A stretch of DNA of 64,000 bases from Burkholderia multivorans ATCC BAA-247 (GCF_000959525.1 NZ_CP009832.1:1674001-1738000), one strand, 5' to 3'; shown: positions 10,494-22,252, counted from the stretch's first letter. Numbers and translations are program-made. The notes: generated by a model not told the origin, from the sequence alone.

Positions 10494-10519
10494 AAAAGCC
10501 CGGTCGAGACCGGGCTTTT
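10494..10519. terminator. Bidirectional terminator, truB / efflux operon
   Basis: Perfect inverted repeat AAAAGCCCGGTC/GACCGGGCTTTT with two-base loop, A-run on one side and T-run on the other. It lies between convergent truB (plus) and the emrB-like gene (minus) and can serve both. Confidence 0.9.
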
Positions 10520-10546
10520 CGTTTGCTGCGCGGATGCGCGCGACGT

Positions 10547-12106
10547 CTAGTGCGCGGCCGATGCCGCCGCGCCCGCATCGCCGCCGCCCGCGCGTTCGGG
10601 CTTCGTGATCCAGATCAGCGCAATCAGCAGCACGAAGATCGCCGCCGAGATGTAGAACAGATCGTTCACCCCGAGCTGCGCGGCCTGCTGCGTGGCCATG
10701 TTGTTGATGAGCCCGTGCGCCTGGTCGCGCGTCAGCCCGAGGTTGTTCATCTGCGTGACGGCCTGATTGAACGTCGGGTTGTACGGATTCGTCTGCTCGA
10801 CCAGCTGCGCGTGGTGGAAGTTGTTGCGGTGATCCCACGCGGTCTGGAAGATCGACGTGCCGATGCCGCCGCACATGATCCGCACGAAGTTCGACAGGCC
10901 CGATGCCGCCGGAATGCGGTGGCCGGGCAGGCCGGACAGCGTGATCGACACGAGCGGGATGAAGAAGCCCGCCATCGCGATCCCCTGCACGAACGTCGGC
11001 AGCATCAGCGACCATTCGTCGACGCCCGTCGTGTAGCGCGAGCGCATCCAGAAACAGAGCGCGAAGATCAGGAACGCGGCCGTCGCGATGTAGCGCGGAT
11101 CGGTGCGCGGCAGGAACTTGCCCGTCAGCGGCGACAGCAGGATCGCGAACAGGCCGACCGGCGCCATCACGAGGCCGGCGTCCGTCGCCGTATAGCCGAT
11201 CTGCGTCTGCAGCCAGAGCGGCAACAGGACGAGGTTGCCGAAGTAGAGCCCATAGCCGACCGACAGCGCGATCGTGCCGCCCGTGAAGTTGCGCATGCGG
11301 AACAGCGACAGGTCGACGACCGGATGCTCGGCGGTCAGCTCCCAGATCACGAAGAACGCGAACGAGATGATCGCGATCAGCGCGAGCGCGATGATCGTCG
11401 TCGATGCGAACCAGTCGAGATCCTTGCCCTTGTCGAGCATGATCTGCAGCGAGCCGACCCAGAGGACGAGCAGGGCGAGACCGACGCCGTCGATCGGTGC
11501 GCGCCGCACGGTCGATTCGCGCGTGCGATAGATCGACCACGTCGCGATCGCGGCTGCGATGCCGACCGGAATGTTCACGTAGAAGATCCACGGCCACGAG
11601 TAGTTGTCCGAGATCCATCCGCCGAGAATCGGGCCCGCGACCGGCGCGATCAGGGTCGTCATCGACCATAGCGCGAGCGCCATCGGCGCCTTCGCGCGCG
11701 GGTAGCTCGCGAGCAGCAGCGACTGCGACAGCGGAATCATCGGGCCGGCCACCGCGCCCTGCAGCACGCGCGACGCGAGCAGGAACGGCAGCGTCGGCGA
11801 CAGCCCGCACATCCACGACGAGATGACGAACAGGATGATCGACGCGAGGAACAGGCGTACCTGCCCGATGCGGTCGGTCAGCCAGCCGGTCAGCGGCACG
11901 GAGATCGCGTTGGCGACCGCGAACGAGGTGATGACCCACGTGCCCTGATCGGACGACACGCCGAGGTCGCCCGAGATCGTCGGGATCGCGACGTTCGCGA
12001 TCGAGGTGTCGAGCACGTTCATGAAGACCGCGAGCGACACCGCGATCGTCCCGATCACGAGTTGCCCGCCCTGCAAGGGCGGGTGAGAGACAGGAGCCTG
12101 TGCCAT
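10547..12106 (-). CDS. emrB: DHA2-family multidrug efflux permease (EmrB/QacA type)
   Basis: 519 residues, about 14 transmembrane helices. Proton-driven inner-membrane exporter of the major facilitator superfamily. Seen: MNVLDTSIANVAIPTISGDL (motif D1 in helix 1), GWLTDRIGQVRLFLASI (motif A), LLASRVLQGAVAGPMIPLSQ (motif B in helix 4), and GPILGGWISDNYSWPWIFYV (motif C, the antiporter signature). Ends with a short Ala/Gly tail. Lies 28 bp behind the EmrA-type adaptor and after an outer-membrane channel gene, forming a three-part pump like EmrAB-TolC. The substrate is unknown; aromatic or hydrophobic drugs are usual for this family. Confidence 0.9.
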   Translation of the reverse strand: MAQAPVSHPPLQGGQLVIGTIAVSLAVFMNVLDTSIANVAIPTISGDLGVSSDQGTWVITSFAVANAISVPLTGWLTDRIGQVRLFLASIILFVISSWMCGLSPTLPFLLASRVLQGAVAGPMIPLSQSLLLASYPRAKAPMALALWSMTTLIAPVAGPILGGWISDNYSWPWIFYVNIPVGIAAAIATWSIYRTRESTVRRAPIDGVGLALLVLWVGSLQIMLDKGKDLDWFASTTIIALALIAIISFAFFVIWELTAEHPVVDLSLFRMRNFTGGTIALSVGYGLYFGNLVLLPLWLQTQIGYTATDAGLVMAPVGLFAILLSPLTGKFLPRTDPRYIATAAFLIFALCFWMRSRYTTGVDEWSLMLPTFVQGIAMAGFFIPLVSITLSGLPGHRIPAASGLSNFVRIMCGGIGTSIFQTAWDHRNNFHHAQLVEQTNPYNPTFNQAVTQMNNLGLTRDQAHGLINNMATQQAAQLGVNDLFYISAAIFVLLIALIWITKPERAGGGDAGAAASAAH

Positions 12107-12134
12107 GTCGTTTGTCTTTCCGGAGTCGGAACGG

Positions 12135-13358
12135 TTACATCAGCTTCGGCGCGGCGGTGCGCTTCGCCGCAGCGGCAGCGGGCGCCGGCGCGTTGCCGCC
12201 CGCGTTTTCCGCGATGATGCGTGCGATTTCCGCGTCGGCTTCGTCGCCGTACTTCGCGAACACGTCGGTCTGGTAGACGGTATTCGGCACGTTGACGAGC
12301 TGGTCGCCGCGTTCGTCCTTGATGTTGACGTCGACCTGCATCGACAGACCGATGCGCAGCGGATGCTTGTCGAGATCCTTCGGATCGAGCTCGATACGCA
12401 CCGGCAGGCGCTGCACGACCTTGATCCAGTTGCCGGTCGCGTTCTGCGCCGGCAGCAGCGAGAACGCCGAGCCCGTGCCGGCCGAGAAGCCGACCACCTT
12501 GCCGTGATAGACGACCGACGAGCCGTAGATGTCGGCCGTCAGTTCGACCGGCTGGCCGATGCGCATGTGCTTGAGCTGTACTTCCTTGAAGTTCGCGTCG
12601 ACCCACACCGCGTTCAGCGGCACGACCGACATCAGCGGCGTGCCGGGCGACACGCGCTGGCCGACCTGCACCGAGCGCTTCGCGACGTAGCCGGTCACCG
12701 GCGCGGGCAGCGTGTTGCGCGCGTTCGCGAGGTATGCGTCGCGAACCTTTGCGGCTGCGGCGAGCACGTTCGGGTGCGAAGCGATCGTCGTGTTCGCGGT
12801 CAGCGCGCGGTTCGACGCGAGCTGCTGCTGTGCGGCGTCGAGCGACGCCTGCGCGGCGCGCACGGCATCGCGCGCGTGCGAGATTTCTTCCTGCGACACC
12901 GCGCCCGTCTGCGCGACGGCGAGACGGCGGCGCAAGTCGTCCTCGGCCTTCGACAGGTCGGACTGACGCAGCGCGACCTGCGCGCGGTACTGATCGTCGT
13001 TGACGAACAGGCCGCGCACCTGGCGCACGGTCTGCGCGAGGTTCGCTTCCGCCTGCTGCAGTGCGACCTGCGAGTCGGCCGGATCGAGCACGACGAGCGG
13101 ATCGCCGGCCTTCACCGTCTGCGTGTCGTCGGCCTTGACCGCGATCACGGTGCCCGTGACCTGAGGCGTGATCTGCACGACGTTGCCGTTCACGTATGCG
13201 TCGTCGGTTTCCTCATGGAAGCGCGCGACGAGGAAGTAGTAGAGGCCGTATGCGATGGCCGCGATCACGATGACCGCGACGAGCAGCGTCATCATCCGTT
13301 TGCGCTTGCCGTTGTTCTGCGGCTGGGCGCTGGCGGCGTTTTGTTGAGGGTCGCTCAT
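12135..13358 (-). CDS. emrA: HlyD/EmrA-family membrane fusion protein
   Basis: 407 residues. Periplasmic adaptor linking the inner-membrane pump with the outer-membrane channel. Seen: cytosolic Lys/Arg-rich start (NNGKRKRM), one membrane helix (residues 22-42), TDDAYVNGNVVQITPQVTG at the start of the lipoyl-like domain, a long alpha-hairpin coiled coil (about 95-205, many Ala/Gln/Arg), return of the lipoyl half (LPAPVTGYVAKRSVQVGQ), and a beta-barrel part (VWVDANFKEVQLKHMRIGQP). A Pro/Ala-rich tail of about 25 residues ends it. Order channel-adaptor-permease with small gaps supports one transcript from 14906. Confidence 0.92.
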   Translation of the reverse strand: MSDPQQNAASAQPQNNGKRKRMMTLLVAVIVIAAIAYGLYYFLVARFHEETDDAYVNGNVVQITPQVTGTVIAVKADDTQTVKAGDPLVVLDPADSQVALQQAEANLAQTVRQVRGLFVNDDQYRAQVALRQSDLSKAEDDLRRRLAVAQTGAVSQEEISHARDAVRAAQASLDAAQQQLASNRALTANTTIASHPNVLAAAAKVRDAYLANARNTLPAPVTGYVAKRSVQVGQRVSPGTPLMSVVPLNAVWVDANFKEVQLKHMRIGQPVELTADIYGSSVVYHGKVVGFSAGTGSAFSLLPAQNATGNWIKVVQRLPVRIELDPKDLDKHPLRIGLSMQVDVNIKDERGDQLVNVPNTVYQTDVFAKYGDEADAEIARIIAENAGGNAPAPAAAAAKRTAAPKLM

Positions 13359-13376
13359 GGCGATTTTCTCCGTCCG

Positions 13377-14906
13377 TTATTTCGAGTGTCTTGGTAGGGC
13401 GGCGCCGGATGAGTTGGCGGCCTGTCGGGTCTGTTTGGCGGTCTCGGGTGCCGCGAGCGCGGTGCCGGTCGCATCGAAGCCGCCGCCGAGCGCCTTGATC
13501 AGCGCGAGCTGCATGTCGCGACGGCGCATCTTCAGATTCGTCACGGTCTGCTCCGAGGCGAGCCGGTTGCTGTCCGCGGTCAGCACCTGCAGTTGCGGCG
13601 ACAGCCCGGCCTTGTAGCGGATCACCGCGAGGTCGTACGCGCGCGTCGACGCGTCGAGCGCGCGCTGCGCGTCGCCCATCTGGCGATCGATCGCACGGAT
13701 CGCGGCCACTTGCGTCGCCACGTCGTTCAGCGCGCTGATCAGCGTCTGGTTGTAGTTCGCGACCGACAGATCGAAGTCCGCGTAGCGGCCCTTGAGCTGC
13801 GCGCGCAGCGCGCCGGCGTCGAAGATCGGCAGGTGGATCGCCGGGCCGAACTGCGCCTGGCGGCTCGTGAAGTTCAGGAATTTGCCCCAGCCGAACGCAT
13901 CGAAGCCGAAACCGGCCGCGAGGTTCACGTCCGGGAAGAACTCGGCCTTCGCTTCCTTCACGTCGTGCATTGCCGCTTCGACCTGCCAGCGCGCGGCGAC
14001 GATGTCGGGGCGGCGCGACACGAGGTCGGCAGGCAGGTTGTCGGGCAGCGCGACGTCGCCGGCCGGGTTCAGCACCGGCGCGGCGATCTGCAGCCCGCGG
14101 TCCGGCCCTTTGCCGAGCAGTGCGGCGAGCTGATAGCGCACGGTCGTGATCTGACCGTCGAGATCGGACAGCGACGCCTGCGTCGTCGCGATGTTGCCGC
14201 GCGCGGTCTGGCGTTCGACGTTCGTGTCGAGGCCGGCTGACACGCGGCCGTCGGTGATCTTGCCGACCGACTCGCGGTTGGCGATCTCGCGCTGCGCGAT
14301 GTCGCGCAGCGCGTACAGTTGCGCGAGCGAGTTGTAGGTGCGCGCGACCGACGAGGCGAGCGTGATGCGCGCCTGCTGCATGTCGGCTTCCGCGGCCTTT
14401 TCCTGCGACACGGCCGTGCGCAGACGCTCGCGGTTCTTGCCCCACAGGTCGAGCTCCCACGATGCGCTGGCGAGCACGTTGTTCTCGCTGTACCACTGGC
14501 CGCCGTACGGCGGCGGGAAGAGGCCGTTCGCCGAATAGAGCTCGCGCGTCCACGAGTAGCTCGCTTCGGCCTTCGGCAGCAGGTTGGAGCGCGACGATTC
14601 GATGTACGACGACGCCTTCGCGATGCGCGCCTGCGCCTGCGCGATCGACGGATTGCCGGCGAGCGCCTCGTCGATCAGCTTCGGCAGCTGCGGATCGCCG
14701 AACTGGCTTGCCCAGTCGAGCGACGGCCAGCGGCCGCCCTGGGCCGGAAGGCTCTGCGCCGTTTCGAATTGCGACGCGGGGGCGATCTGCTTGTCGCTCT
14801 TGATGCCGATGTAGTTCGCGCAGCCCGCCAGTGCCAGTGCGGCGACCGCGACGGCAACGGCGGTGCGGCGCGACCCGGCACGCACGGACAACGGGGAGGA
14901 TTTCAT
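13377..14906 (-). CDS. Efflux outer-membrane lipoprotein (NodT/OprM family)
   Basis: 509 residues from the chosen ATG at 14906. TolC-like trimeric exit duct. Signal peptide with lipobox LALAGC (acylated Cys 29), then two OEP repeats rich in long helices: ARIAKASSYIESSRSNLLPK and SWELDLWGKNRERLRTAVSQ in the first, and RRPDIVAARWQVEAAMHDVK with VRYQLAALLGKGP in the second, all family hallmarks. The start at 14906 has AGGGA eight bases upstream; an in-frame ATG at 14942 would add 12 residues ahead of the signal peptide and lacks a good site. First gene of the efflux operon, 84 bp from the MarR gene end. Confidence 0.9.
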   Translation of the reverse strand: MKSSPLSVRAGSRRTAVAVAVAALALAGCANYIGIKSDKQIAPASQFETAQSLPAQGGRWPSLDWASQFGDPQLPKLIDEALAGNPSIAQAQARIAKASSYIESSRSNLLPKAEASYSWTRELYSANGLFPPPYGGQWYSENNVLASASWELDLWGKNRERLRTAVSQEKAAEADMQQARITLASSVARTYNSLAQLYALRDIAQREIANRESVGKITDGRVSAGLDTNVERQTARGNIATTQASLSDLDGQITTVRYQLAALLGKGPDRGLQIAAPVLNPAGDVALPDNLPADLVSRRPDIVAARWQVEAAMHDVKEAKAEFFPDVNLAAGFGFDAFGWGKFLNFTSRQAQFGPAIHLPIFDAGALRAQLKGRYADFDLSVANYNQTLISALNDVATQVAAIRAIDRQMGDAQRALDASTRAYDLAVIRYKAGLSPQLQVLTADSNRLASEQTVTNLKMRRRDMQLALIKALGGGFDATGTALAAPETAKQTRQAANSSGAALPRHSK

Positions 14907-14986
14907 CGCGCTGATCCCTGACTCGGAATGAATGATGGACACTGCAAGGATTTCCTTACATTAATCTGTCAAAAGTAATTGTTATG

Positions 14987-15031
14987 GCAACTATTGCGCG
15001 ACGCTGCCGCCGGCGGTCTCGCAATAGTTGC
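14987..15031. promoter_or_regulatory. 12-bp inverted repeat, likely MarR operator
   Basis: GCAACTATTGCG (14987-14998) and CGCAATAGTTGC (15020-15031) are perfect 12-bp arms separated by 21 bp. The left arm overlaps the end of the MarR gene and lies 81 bp before the efflux start. The ten-base core GCAATAGTTG is found again at 15500-15509, directly before the MarR start. Confidence 0.55.
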
Positions 15032-15485
15032 TGAGAATCCGGCGCAGCATGCTCTTCAGGAACCCGACTTCTTCCGGCGTGAAGCCGCCCAGCAGCTGAT
15101 CGAGCACGCTGCGGAAGATCGCCGGCAGCCGCTCGGCCAGCGCCCGGCCTTCGTCGGTCAGTTCGAGGCGCACGACGCGGCGATCTTCGACGGAGCGCAC
15201 GCGGCACAGCAGCCCGCGTTTCTCGACGCGATCGAGCAGGCGCGTGACCGCGCTCGCATCGATCGCGTATTCGCGCGCGAGCTCCGCGGCCGTCGAGCAC
15301 TTGCCGACCGCGATCATGAACAGCATGCTCGCCTGCGTGCCCGTGATGCCGAGCTCCTCCTGCGTACGCTGCGTGACGAGGTTCGTCATCAGCGACTTCA
15401 CGCGCGACATCAGATAGCCGACGCTGTCGTTCATCTGATACGACGACAGCGCCGAAGCGGGCGAATGAGAAGAGGAATCCGACAT
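14991..15485 (-). CDS. MarR-family transcriptional regulator
   Basis: 164 residues from ATG 15485. Dimeric winged-helix repressor, probably of the efflux operon it precedes. Seen: YLMSRVKSLMTNLVTQRTQE (dimer helix), AELAREYAIDASAVTRLLDR (recognition helix), and the wing VEKRGLLCRVRSVEDRRVVR with the conserved D-x-R-x-x-x-x and following LTDEGRALAERLP. The start MSDSSS is preferred over an ATG at 15548, which would put 21 extra residues before the usual N-terminus and read through the presumed promoter. Gene order regulator-pump and shared operator cores (14987, 15021, 15500) suggest it represses itself and the pump. Confidence 0.9.
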   Translation of the reverse strand: MSDSSSHSPASALSSYQMNDSVGYLMSRVKSLMTNLVTQRTQEELGITGTQASMLFMIAVGKCSTAAELAREYAIDASAVTRLLDRVEKRGLLCRVRSVEDRRVVRLELTDEGRALAERLPAIFRSVLDQLLGGFTPEEVGFLKSMLRRILSNYCETAGGSVAQ

Positions 15486-15499
15486 AAAACCCTGAAGCT

Positions 15500-15509
15500 G
15501 CAATAGTTG
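15500..15509. promoter_or_regulatory. MarR operator core upstream of marR
   Basis: GCAATAGTTG, identical to ten bases of the inverted repeat at 15020-15031, lies 14 bp before the chosen start of the MarR gene (minus strand), where a repressor would block its transcription or translation start. Confidence 0.45.
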
Positions 15510-15726
15510 ACTAGGCAGCAGTATAGGCACAATTGCTTGCCGCGGCAAATGTTAATCGAACGGATGCGCGCGCGCTGAACGCCGCCGCATTTCCTTACGC
15601 GCATCGGGGTTTTTACGGTGCGCGGCACGCCGCTTGCGCGCATCGACGATCGGCGGAGCAGGTCGTTGCCGGCGGCCCGCATGCTGCGTTGCAACGCAAC
15701 GGCCGGCTGACGACATTCGCGCGTGC

Positions 15727-15732
15727 TATAAT
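15727..15732 (+). promoter_or_regulatory. Perfect -10 box before typA
   Basis: TATAAT, 82 bp upstream of typA, with no good -35 hexamer 16-18 bp before it. No other signal is evident in the 329-bp gap between the marR and typA starts except the operator core at 15500. Confidence 0.4.
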
Positions 15733-15814
15733 TTGAGGCTTTCCAAGCTGCAACGCGCGCGCCCGTGTCGAACGAGCGTGCGCGTTTGCGCGTTCAATCG
15801 ATTTCCAGGTTTCT

Positions 15815-17641
<1,827 letters not shown>

Positions 17642-17669
17642 GTCCGCGGTGCTGATCGCCGGTCGCCAG

Positions 17670-17693
17670 AAAGCCGCCTTCGGGCGGCTTTTT
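17670..17693 (+). terminator. typA terminator
   Basis: Stem AAGCCGCC/GGCGGCTT with a TTCG tetraloop followed by five T, 29 bp after typA. The remaining gap up to sucA (17694-17959) holds no gene; a clear promoter for sucA was not recognised there, though the stretch around 17810-17835 is somewhat AT-richer. Confidence 0.9.
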
Positions 17694-17959
17694 GCATGGT
17701 CGCGCAGCGCGTGCGACGACGCGCTGCAAAACACTGTTTCAACCCTGCGCGGCAATGCGGCAAAACCCCGTCGCACGGCGCTTTCGTGCGTGTTCCGCCG
17801 TGAACTTCGGTATCGGTTCTGTGATATGCTGCGCGCACGCAAGTTTTAGGTCCTTCCCAGCAGACTTGATTCGCGCAATCCGCTAAACGGTCAGGCCGTG
17901 TCGCGGAAGGTTGAGTAACCCGCTATTTCTCGAGAAGCTCGAAGAAAGGTGAGCGTAAA

Positions 17960-20824
17960 ATGTCAGATGTAATGAAGCAGTTCCAGCTGAACTCCTATTT
18001 GTTCGGCGGCAATGCTTCGTACGTAGAAGAACTGTACGAAGCATATCTCGATAATCCGGCGTCAGTGCCCGAGAACTGGCGAGAGTATTTCGACGCGTTG
18101 CAGAACGTTCCTGCGACGGACGGTTCGAACGCCAGCGACGTGGCGCATTACCCGATCGTCGAGTCGTTCGCCCAGCGCGCGAAGGCCAATGCCTTCATTC
18201 CGCGCGAAAGCGGTACCAATCTGGCAACGGCGCGCAAGCAAGTCCACGTCCAGTCCCTCATCAGCGCCTATCGCTTCCTCGGCTCGCAATGGGCCAATCT
18301 CGATCCCCTGAAGCGTCGCGAACGTCCCGCCATTCCCGAACTCGAACCCGCGTTCTACGACTTCTCCGAAGCCGACCTCGACCAGACGTACAGCGCAAGC
18401 AACCTGTACTTCGGTTTCGATCAGGCATCGCTGCGCGATATCGTGAAGGGCCTGCGCGACACGTACTGCGGCACGATCGGCGCCGAGTTCATGTACATCA
18501 GCGATCCGGAACAGAAGCGCTGGTGGCAGGAGCGTCTCGAATCGATCCGCGCGACGCCGAACTTCTCGGCCGATAAGAAGAAGCACATCCTGAACCGCCT
18601 GACGGCTGCGGAAGGCCTCGAGCGCTATCTGCACACGAAGTACGTCGGCCAGAAGCGCTTCTCGCTCGAAGGCGGCGAGAGCTTCATCGCGGCGATGGAC
18701 GAAGTCGTCCAGCACGCGGGCAAGAAGGGCGTGCAGGAAATCGTGATCGGCATGGCCCACCGCGGCCGTCTGAACGTGCTCGTGAACACGCTCGGCAAGA
18801 TGCCGGCGGACCTGTTCGCCGAATTCGAAGGCAAGCACGTCGACGACCTGCCGGCCGGTGACGTGAAGTACCACAAGGGCTTCTCGTCGGACGTGTCGAC
18901 GGAAGGCGGCCCGGTTCACCTGTCGCTCGCGTTCAACCCGTCGCACCTCGAAATCGTGAACCCGGTGGTCGAAGGTTCCGCGAAGGCGCGGATGGACCGT
19001 CGCGGCGACGAAGACGGCGCGCAAGTGCTGCCGGTGCAGATCCACGGCGACGCGGCCTTCGCGGGCCAGGGCGTCGTGATGGAAACGCTGAACCTCGCGC
19101 AGACGCGCGGCTACGGCACGCACGGCACGCTGCACATCGTCATCAACAACCAGATCGGCTTCACGACGTCGGACCCGCGCGATGCACGCTCGACGCTGTA
19201 CTGTACCGACGTCGTCAAGATGATCGAGGCGCCGGTGCTGCACGTGAACGGCGACGATCCGGAAGCCGTGGTCCTCGCGACGCAGATCGCGATCGACTAC
19301 CGCATGCAGTTCCACAAGGATGTCGTGATCGACATCGTCTGCTTCCGCAAGCTGGGTCACAACGAGCAGGACACGCCGGCCGTCACGCAGCCGCTGATGT
19401 ACAAGAAGATCGCGCAGCACCCGGGCACCCGCGCGCTGTACGCCGAGAAGCTCGTGCAGCAGGGCGTGATCACCGCCGAAGACGCCGAAGCTTACGTGAA
19501 GGCGTACCGCAAGGCGATGGACGACGGTCACCACACGGTCGATCCGGTCCTGTCGAACTACAAGAGCAAGTACGCGGTCGACTGGGTGCCGTTCCTGAAC
19601 CGCAAGTGGACGGACGCTGCCGATACGGCCGTGCCGCTCGCCGAACTGAAGCGTCTCGGCGAACGCATCACGACGGTGCCGGAGAACTTCAAGGTTCACC
19701 CGCTCGTCGAGCGCGTGATCAACGATCGCCGCAACATGGCGCGCGGCGATCAGCCGCTCGACTGGGGCATGGCCGAGCACCTCGCGTTCGCGTCGCTCGT
19801 CGCATCGGGCTATGCAGTGCGCCTGACCGGCCAGGACTCGGGCCGCGGCACGTTCACGCACCGTCACGCGGTGCTGCACGACCAGAACCGCGAACGCTGG
19901 AACGACGGCACGTACGTGCCGCTGCAGAACATCGCGGAAGGCCAGGCGAAGTTCACGGTGATCGACTCGGTGCTGTCGGAAGAAGCGGTGCTGGGCTTCG
20001 AATACGGCTACTCGACCGCCGAGCCGAACACGCTCGTGCTGTGGGAAGCGCAGTTCGGCGACTTCGTCAACGGCGCGCAGGTCGTGATCGACCAGTTCAT
20101 CTCGTCGGGCGAAGTGAAGTGGGGCCGCGTGTCGGGCCTCACGATGCTGCTGCCGCACGGCTACGAAGGCCAGGGTCCGGAGCACTCGTCGACCCGCATC
20201 GAGCGTTTCCTGCAGCTGTGCGCGGATCACAACATGCAAGTCGTCCAGCCGACGACGCCGGCGCAGATCTTCCACCTGCTGCGTCGCCAGATGATCCGTC
20301 TGTTCCGCAAGCCGCTGATCGTCGCGACGCCGAAGTCGCTGCTGCGTCACAAGGAAGCGGTGTCGGATCTGTCGGAACTCGCGAAGGGTTCGTTCCAGCC
20401 CGTGCTGGGCGAAATCGACGGCGGCATCGACGCGAAGAAGGTCAAGCGCGTACTGGTGTGCTCGGGCCGCGTGTACTACGACCTCGTCGCGCACCGCCGC
20501 GAAACGAAGGCGAACGACGTCGCGATCATCCGTATCGAACAGCTGTATCCGTTCGCGCACAAGCAGTTCGAAGCTGAAATGAAGAAGTACGAGAACGCGA
20601 CGGAAGTGGTCTGGGTGCAGGACGAGCCGCAGAACCAGGGCCCCTGGTTCTACGTCGAGCACCACCTGAAGGAAGGCATGAAGGAAGGGCAGAAGCTCGC
20701 GTACAGCGGCCGCCCGGCTTCGGCCTCGCCGGCGGTCGGCTACTACGCGAAGCACTACGAGCAGCAGAAGGCCCTCGTCGAAGGTGCATTCGGCCGCCTG
20801 AAGAGCGCATCGATCGCGAAATAA
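17960..20824 (+). CDS. sucA: 2-oxoglutarate dehydrogenase E1 component
   Basis: 954 residues, ribosome site GAAAGG. Thiamine-diphosphate enzyme that decarboxylates 2-oxoglutarate and passes the succinyl group to the E2 lipoyl arm (TCA cycle). Seen: N-terminal E2-binding segment QFQLNSYLFGGNASYVEELY, active-site stretch GMAHRGRLNVLVNTLGKMP, the ThDP motif beginning IHGDAAFAGQGVVMETLNL through IVINNQIGFTTS, ICFRKLGHNEQDTP-type segment (HNEQDTPAVTQPLMYKK), and the pyrimidine domain (GQDSGRGTFTHRHAVLHDQ, HGYEGQGPEHSSTRIERFLQ). First gene of the sucA-sucB-lpdA operon. Confidence 0.98.
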   Translation: MSDVMKQFQLNSYLFGGNASYVEELYEAYLDNPASVPENWREYFDALQNVPATDGSNASDVAHYPIVESFAQRAKANAFIPRESGTNLATARKQVHVQSLISAYRFLGSQWANLDPLKRRERPAIPELEPAFYDFSEADLDQTYSASNLYFGFDQASLRDIVKGLRDTYCGTIGAEFMYISDPEQKRWWQERLESIRATPNFSADKKKHILNRLTAAEGLERYLHTKYVGQKRFSLEGGESFIAAMDEVVQHAGKKGVQEIVIGMAHRGRLNVLVNTLGKMPADLFAEFEGKHVDDLPAGDVKYHKGFSSDVSTEGGPVHLSLAFNPSHLEIVNPVVEGSAKARMDRRGDEDGAQVLPVQIHGDAAFAGQGVVMETLNLAQTRGYGTHGTLHIVINNQIGFTTSDPRDARSTLYCTDVVKMIEAPVLHVNGDDPEAVVLATQIAIDYRMQFHKDVVIDIVCFRKLGHNEQDTPAVTQPLMYKKIAQHPGTRALYAEKLVQQGVITAEDAEAYVKAYRKAMDDGHHTVDPVLSNYKSKYAVDWVPFLNRKWTDAADTAVPLAELKRLGERITTVPENFKVHPLVERVINDRRNMARGDQPLDWGMAEHLAFASLVASGYAVRLTGQDSGRGTFTHRHAVLHDQNRERWNDGTYVPLQNIAEGQAKFTVIDSVLSEEAVLGFEYGYSTAEPNTLVLWEAQFGDFVNGAQVVIDQFISSGEVKWGRVSGLTMLLPHGYEGQGPEHSSTRIERFLQLCADHNMQVVQPTTPAQIFHLLRRQMIRLFRKPLIVATPKSLLRHKEAVSDLSELAKGSFQPVLGEIDGGIDAKKVKRVLVCSGRVYYDLVAHRRETKANDVAIIRIEQLYPFAHKQFEAEMKKYENATEVVWVQDEPQNQGPWFYVEHHLKEGMKEGQKLAYSGRPASASPAVGYYAKHYEQQKALVEGAFGRLKSASIAK

Positions 20825-20959
20825 TCGACGGAAGCGATACGGGAAGGCGCGCTGCGCTTTCCCGTCTCTTTCGGCCTGCCGCGCGCGCCGCGCGCCGCAC
20901 GGGCCGAAAGAGCCGCAGGAATCTCGTCATTACCCAGATTAAGCATCCAGGAAAATCAC

Positions 20960-22252
20960 ATGGCTATCGTAGAAGTCAAAGTCCCCCAGCTTTCGGAGTC
21001 GGTGTCGGAAGCCACCATGCTGCAGTGGAAGAAGAAGCCGGGCGAAGCAGTCGCGCAGGACGAAATCCTGATCGAACTCGAGACCGACAAGGTCGTGCTC
21101 GAAGTGCCGGCGCCGGCCGCGGGCGTGCTCGCGCAAGTGCTGCAGAACGACGGTGACACGGTGGTCGCCGATCAGGTGATCGCGACGATCGACACCGAAG
21201 CGAAGGCGGGCGCCGCCGAAGCCGCGGCAGGCGCAGCCGAAGTCAAGCCGGCCGCCGCACCCGCAGCGGCACCGGCCGCTCAGCCGGCTGCCGCGACGGC
21301 CGCAGCATCGACGACGGCCGCTTCGTCGGGCACGGCCTCGCCGGCCGCAGCGAAGCTGCTGGCCGAGAAGGGCCTGTCGGCAGGCGACGTCGCCGGCTCG
21401 GGCCGCGACGGCCGCGTCACGAAGGGCGACGCGCTCGCCGCCGGCAGCGCGCCGAAGGCGGCTGCTCCGGCCGCCGCACTGGCAAAGGCCGCGGCCAAGC
21501 CGGCGCTGCCGGAAGTGAAGGTGCCGGCGTCGGCAACGACCTGGCTGAACGACCGTCCGGAACAGCGCGTGCCGATGTCGCGCCTGCGTGCGCGTATCGC
21601 CGAGCGTCTGCTCGAGTCGCAGCAGACCAACGCGATCCTGACGACGTTCAACGAAGTCAACATGCAGCCGGTCATGGACCTGCGCGCGAAGTACAAGGAC
21701 AAGTTCGAGAAGGAACACGGCGTGAAGCTCGGCTTCATGTCGTTCTTCGTGAAGGCGGCCGTCCACGCGCTGAAGAAGTTCCCGCTCGTGAACGCGTCGA
21801 TCGACGGTAACGACATCGTCTACCACGGCTATTTCGACATCGGTATCGCGGTCGGTTCGCCGCGCGGCCTCGTCGTGCCGATCCTGCGCAACGCGGATCA
21901 GCTGAGCCTTGCCGAGATCGAGAAGAAGATCGCCGAATTCGGCCAGAAGGCGAAGGACGGCAAGCTGTCGATCGAGGAAATGACGGGCGGTACGTTCTCG
22001 ATCTCGAACGGCGGCGTGTTCGGCTCGATGCTGTCGACCCCGATCATCAACCCGCCGCAGTCGGCAATCCTCGGCGTGCATGCGACGAAGGAGCGTCCGG
22101 TCGTCGAAAACGGCCAGATCGTGATCCGTCCGATCAACTACCTCGCGCTGTCGTACGACCACCGCATCATCGACGGCCGCGAAGCCGTGCTGTCGCTCGT
22201 CGCGATGAAGGATGCGCTGGAAGATCCGGCACGTCTGCTGCTCGACCTGTAA
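20960..22252 (+). CDS. sucB: Dihydrolipoamide succinyltransferase (E2 of OGDH)
   Basis: 430 residues. Core E2 that transfers succinyl from lipoate to CoA. Domains: one lipoyl domain (1-80; Lys in [16 protein letters not shown] is lipoylated), an Ala/Pro-rich linker, the peripheral-subunit-binding domain (about 125-160, [20 protein letters not shown]), a second linker, and the catalytic domain (about 200-430) with [17 protein letters not shown] at its start and the active-site [13 protein letters not shown] (His and Asp). 135 bp behind sucA and 81 bp before lpdA, all same strand. Confidence 0.97.
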   Translation: MAIVEVKVPQLSESVSEATMLQWKKKPGEAVAQDEILIELETDKVVLEVPAPAAGVLAQVLQNDGDTVVADQVIATIDTEAKAGAAEAAAGAAEVKPAAAPAAAPAAQPAAATAAASTTAASSGTASPAAAKLLAEKGLSAGDVAGSGRDGRVTKGDALAAGSAPKAAAPAAALAKAAAKPALPEVKVPASATTWLNDRPEQRVPMSRLRARIAERLLESQQTNAILTTFNEVNMQPVMDLRAKYKDKFEKEHGVKLGFMSFFVKAAVHALKKFPLVNASIDGNDIVYHGYFDIGIAVGSPRGLVVPILRNADQLSLAEIEKKIAEFGQKAKDGKLSIEEMTGGTFSISNGGVFGSMLSTPIINPPQSAILGVHATKERPVVENGQIVIRPINYLALSYDHRIIDGREAVLSLVAMKDALEDPARLLLDL

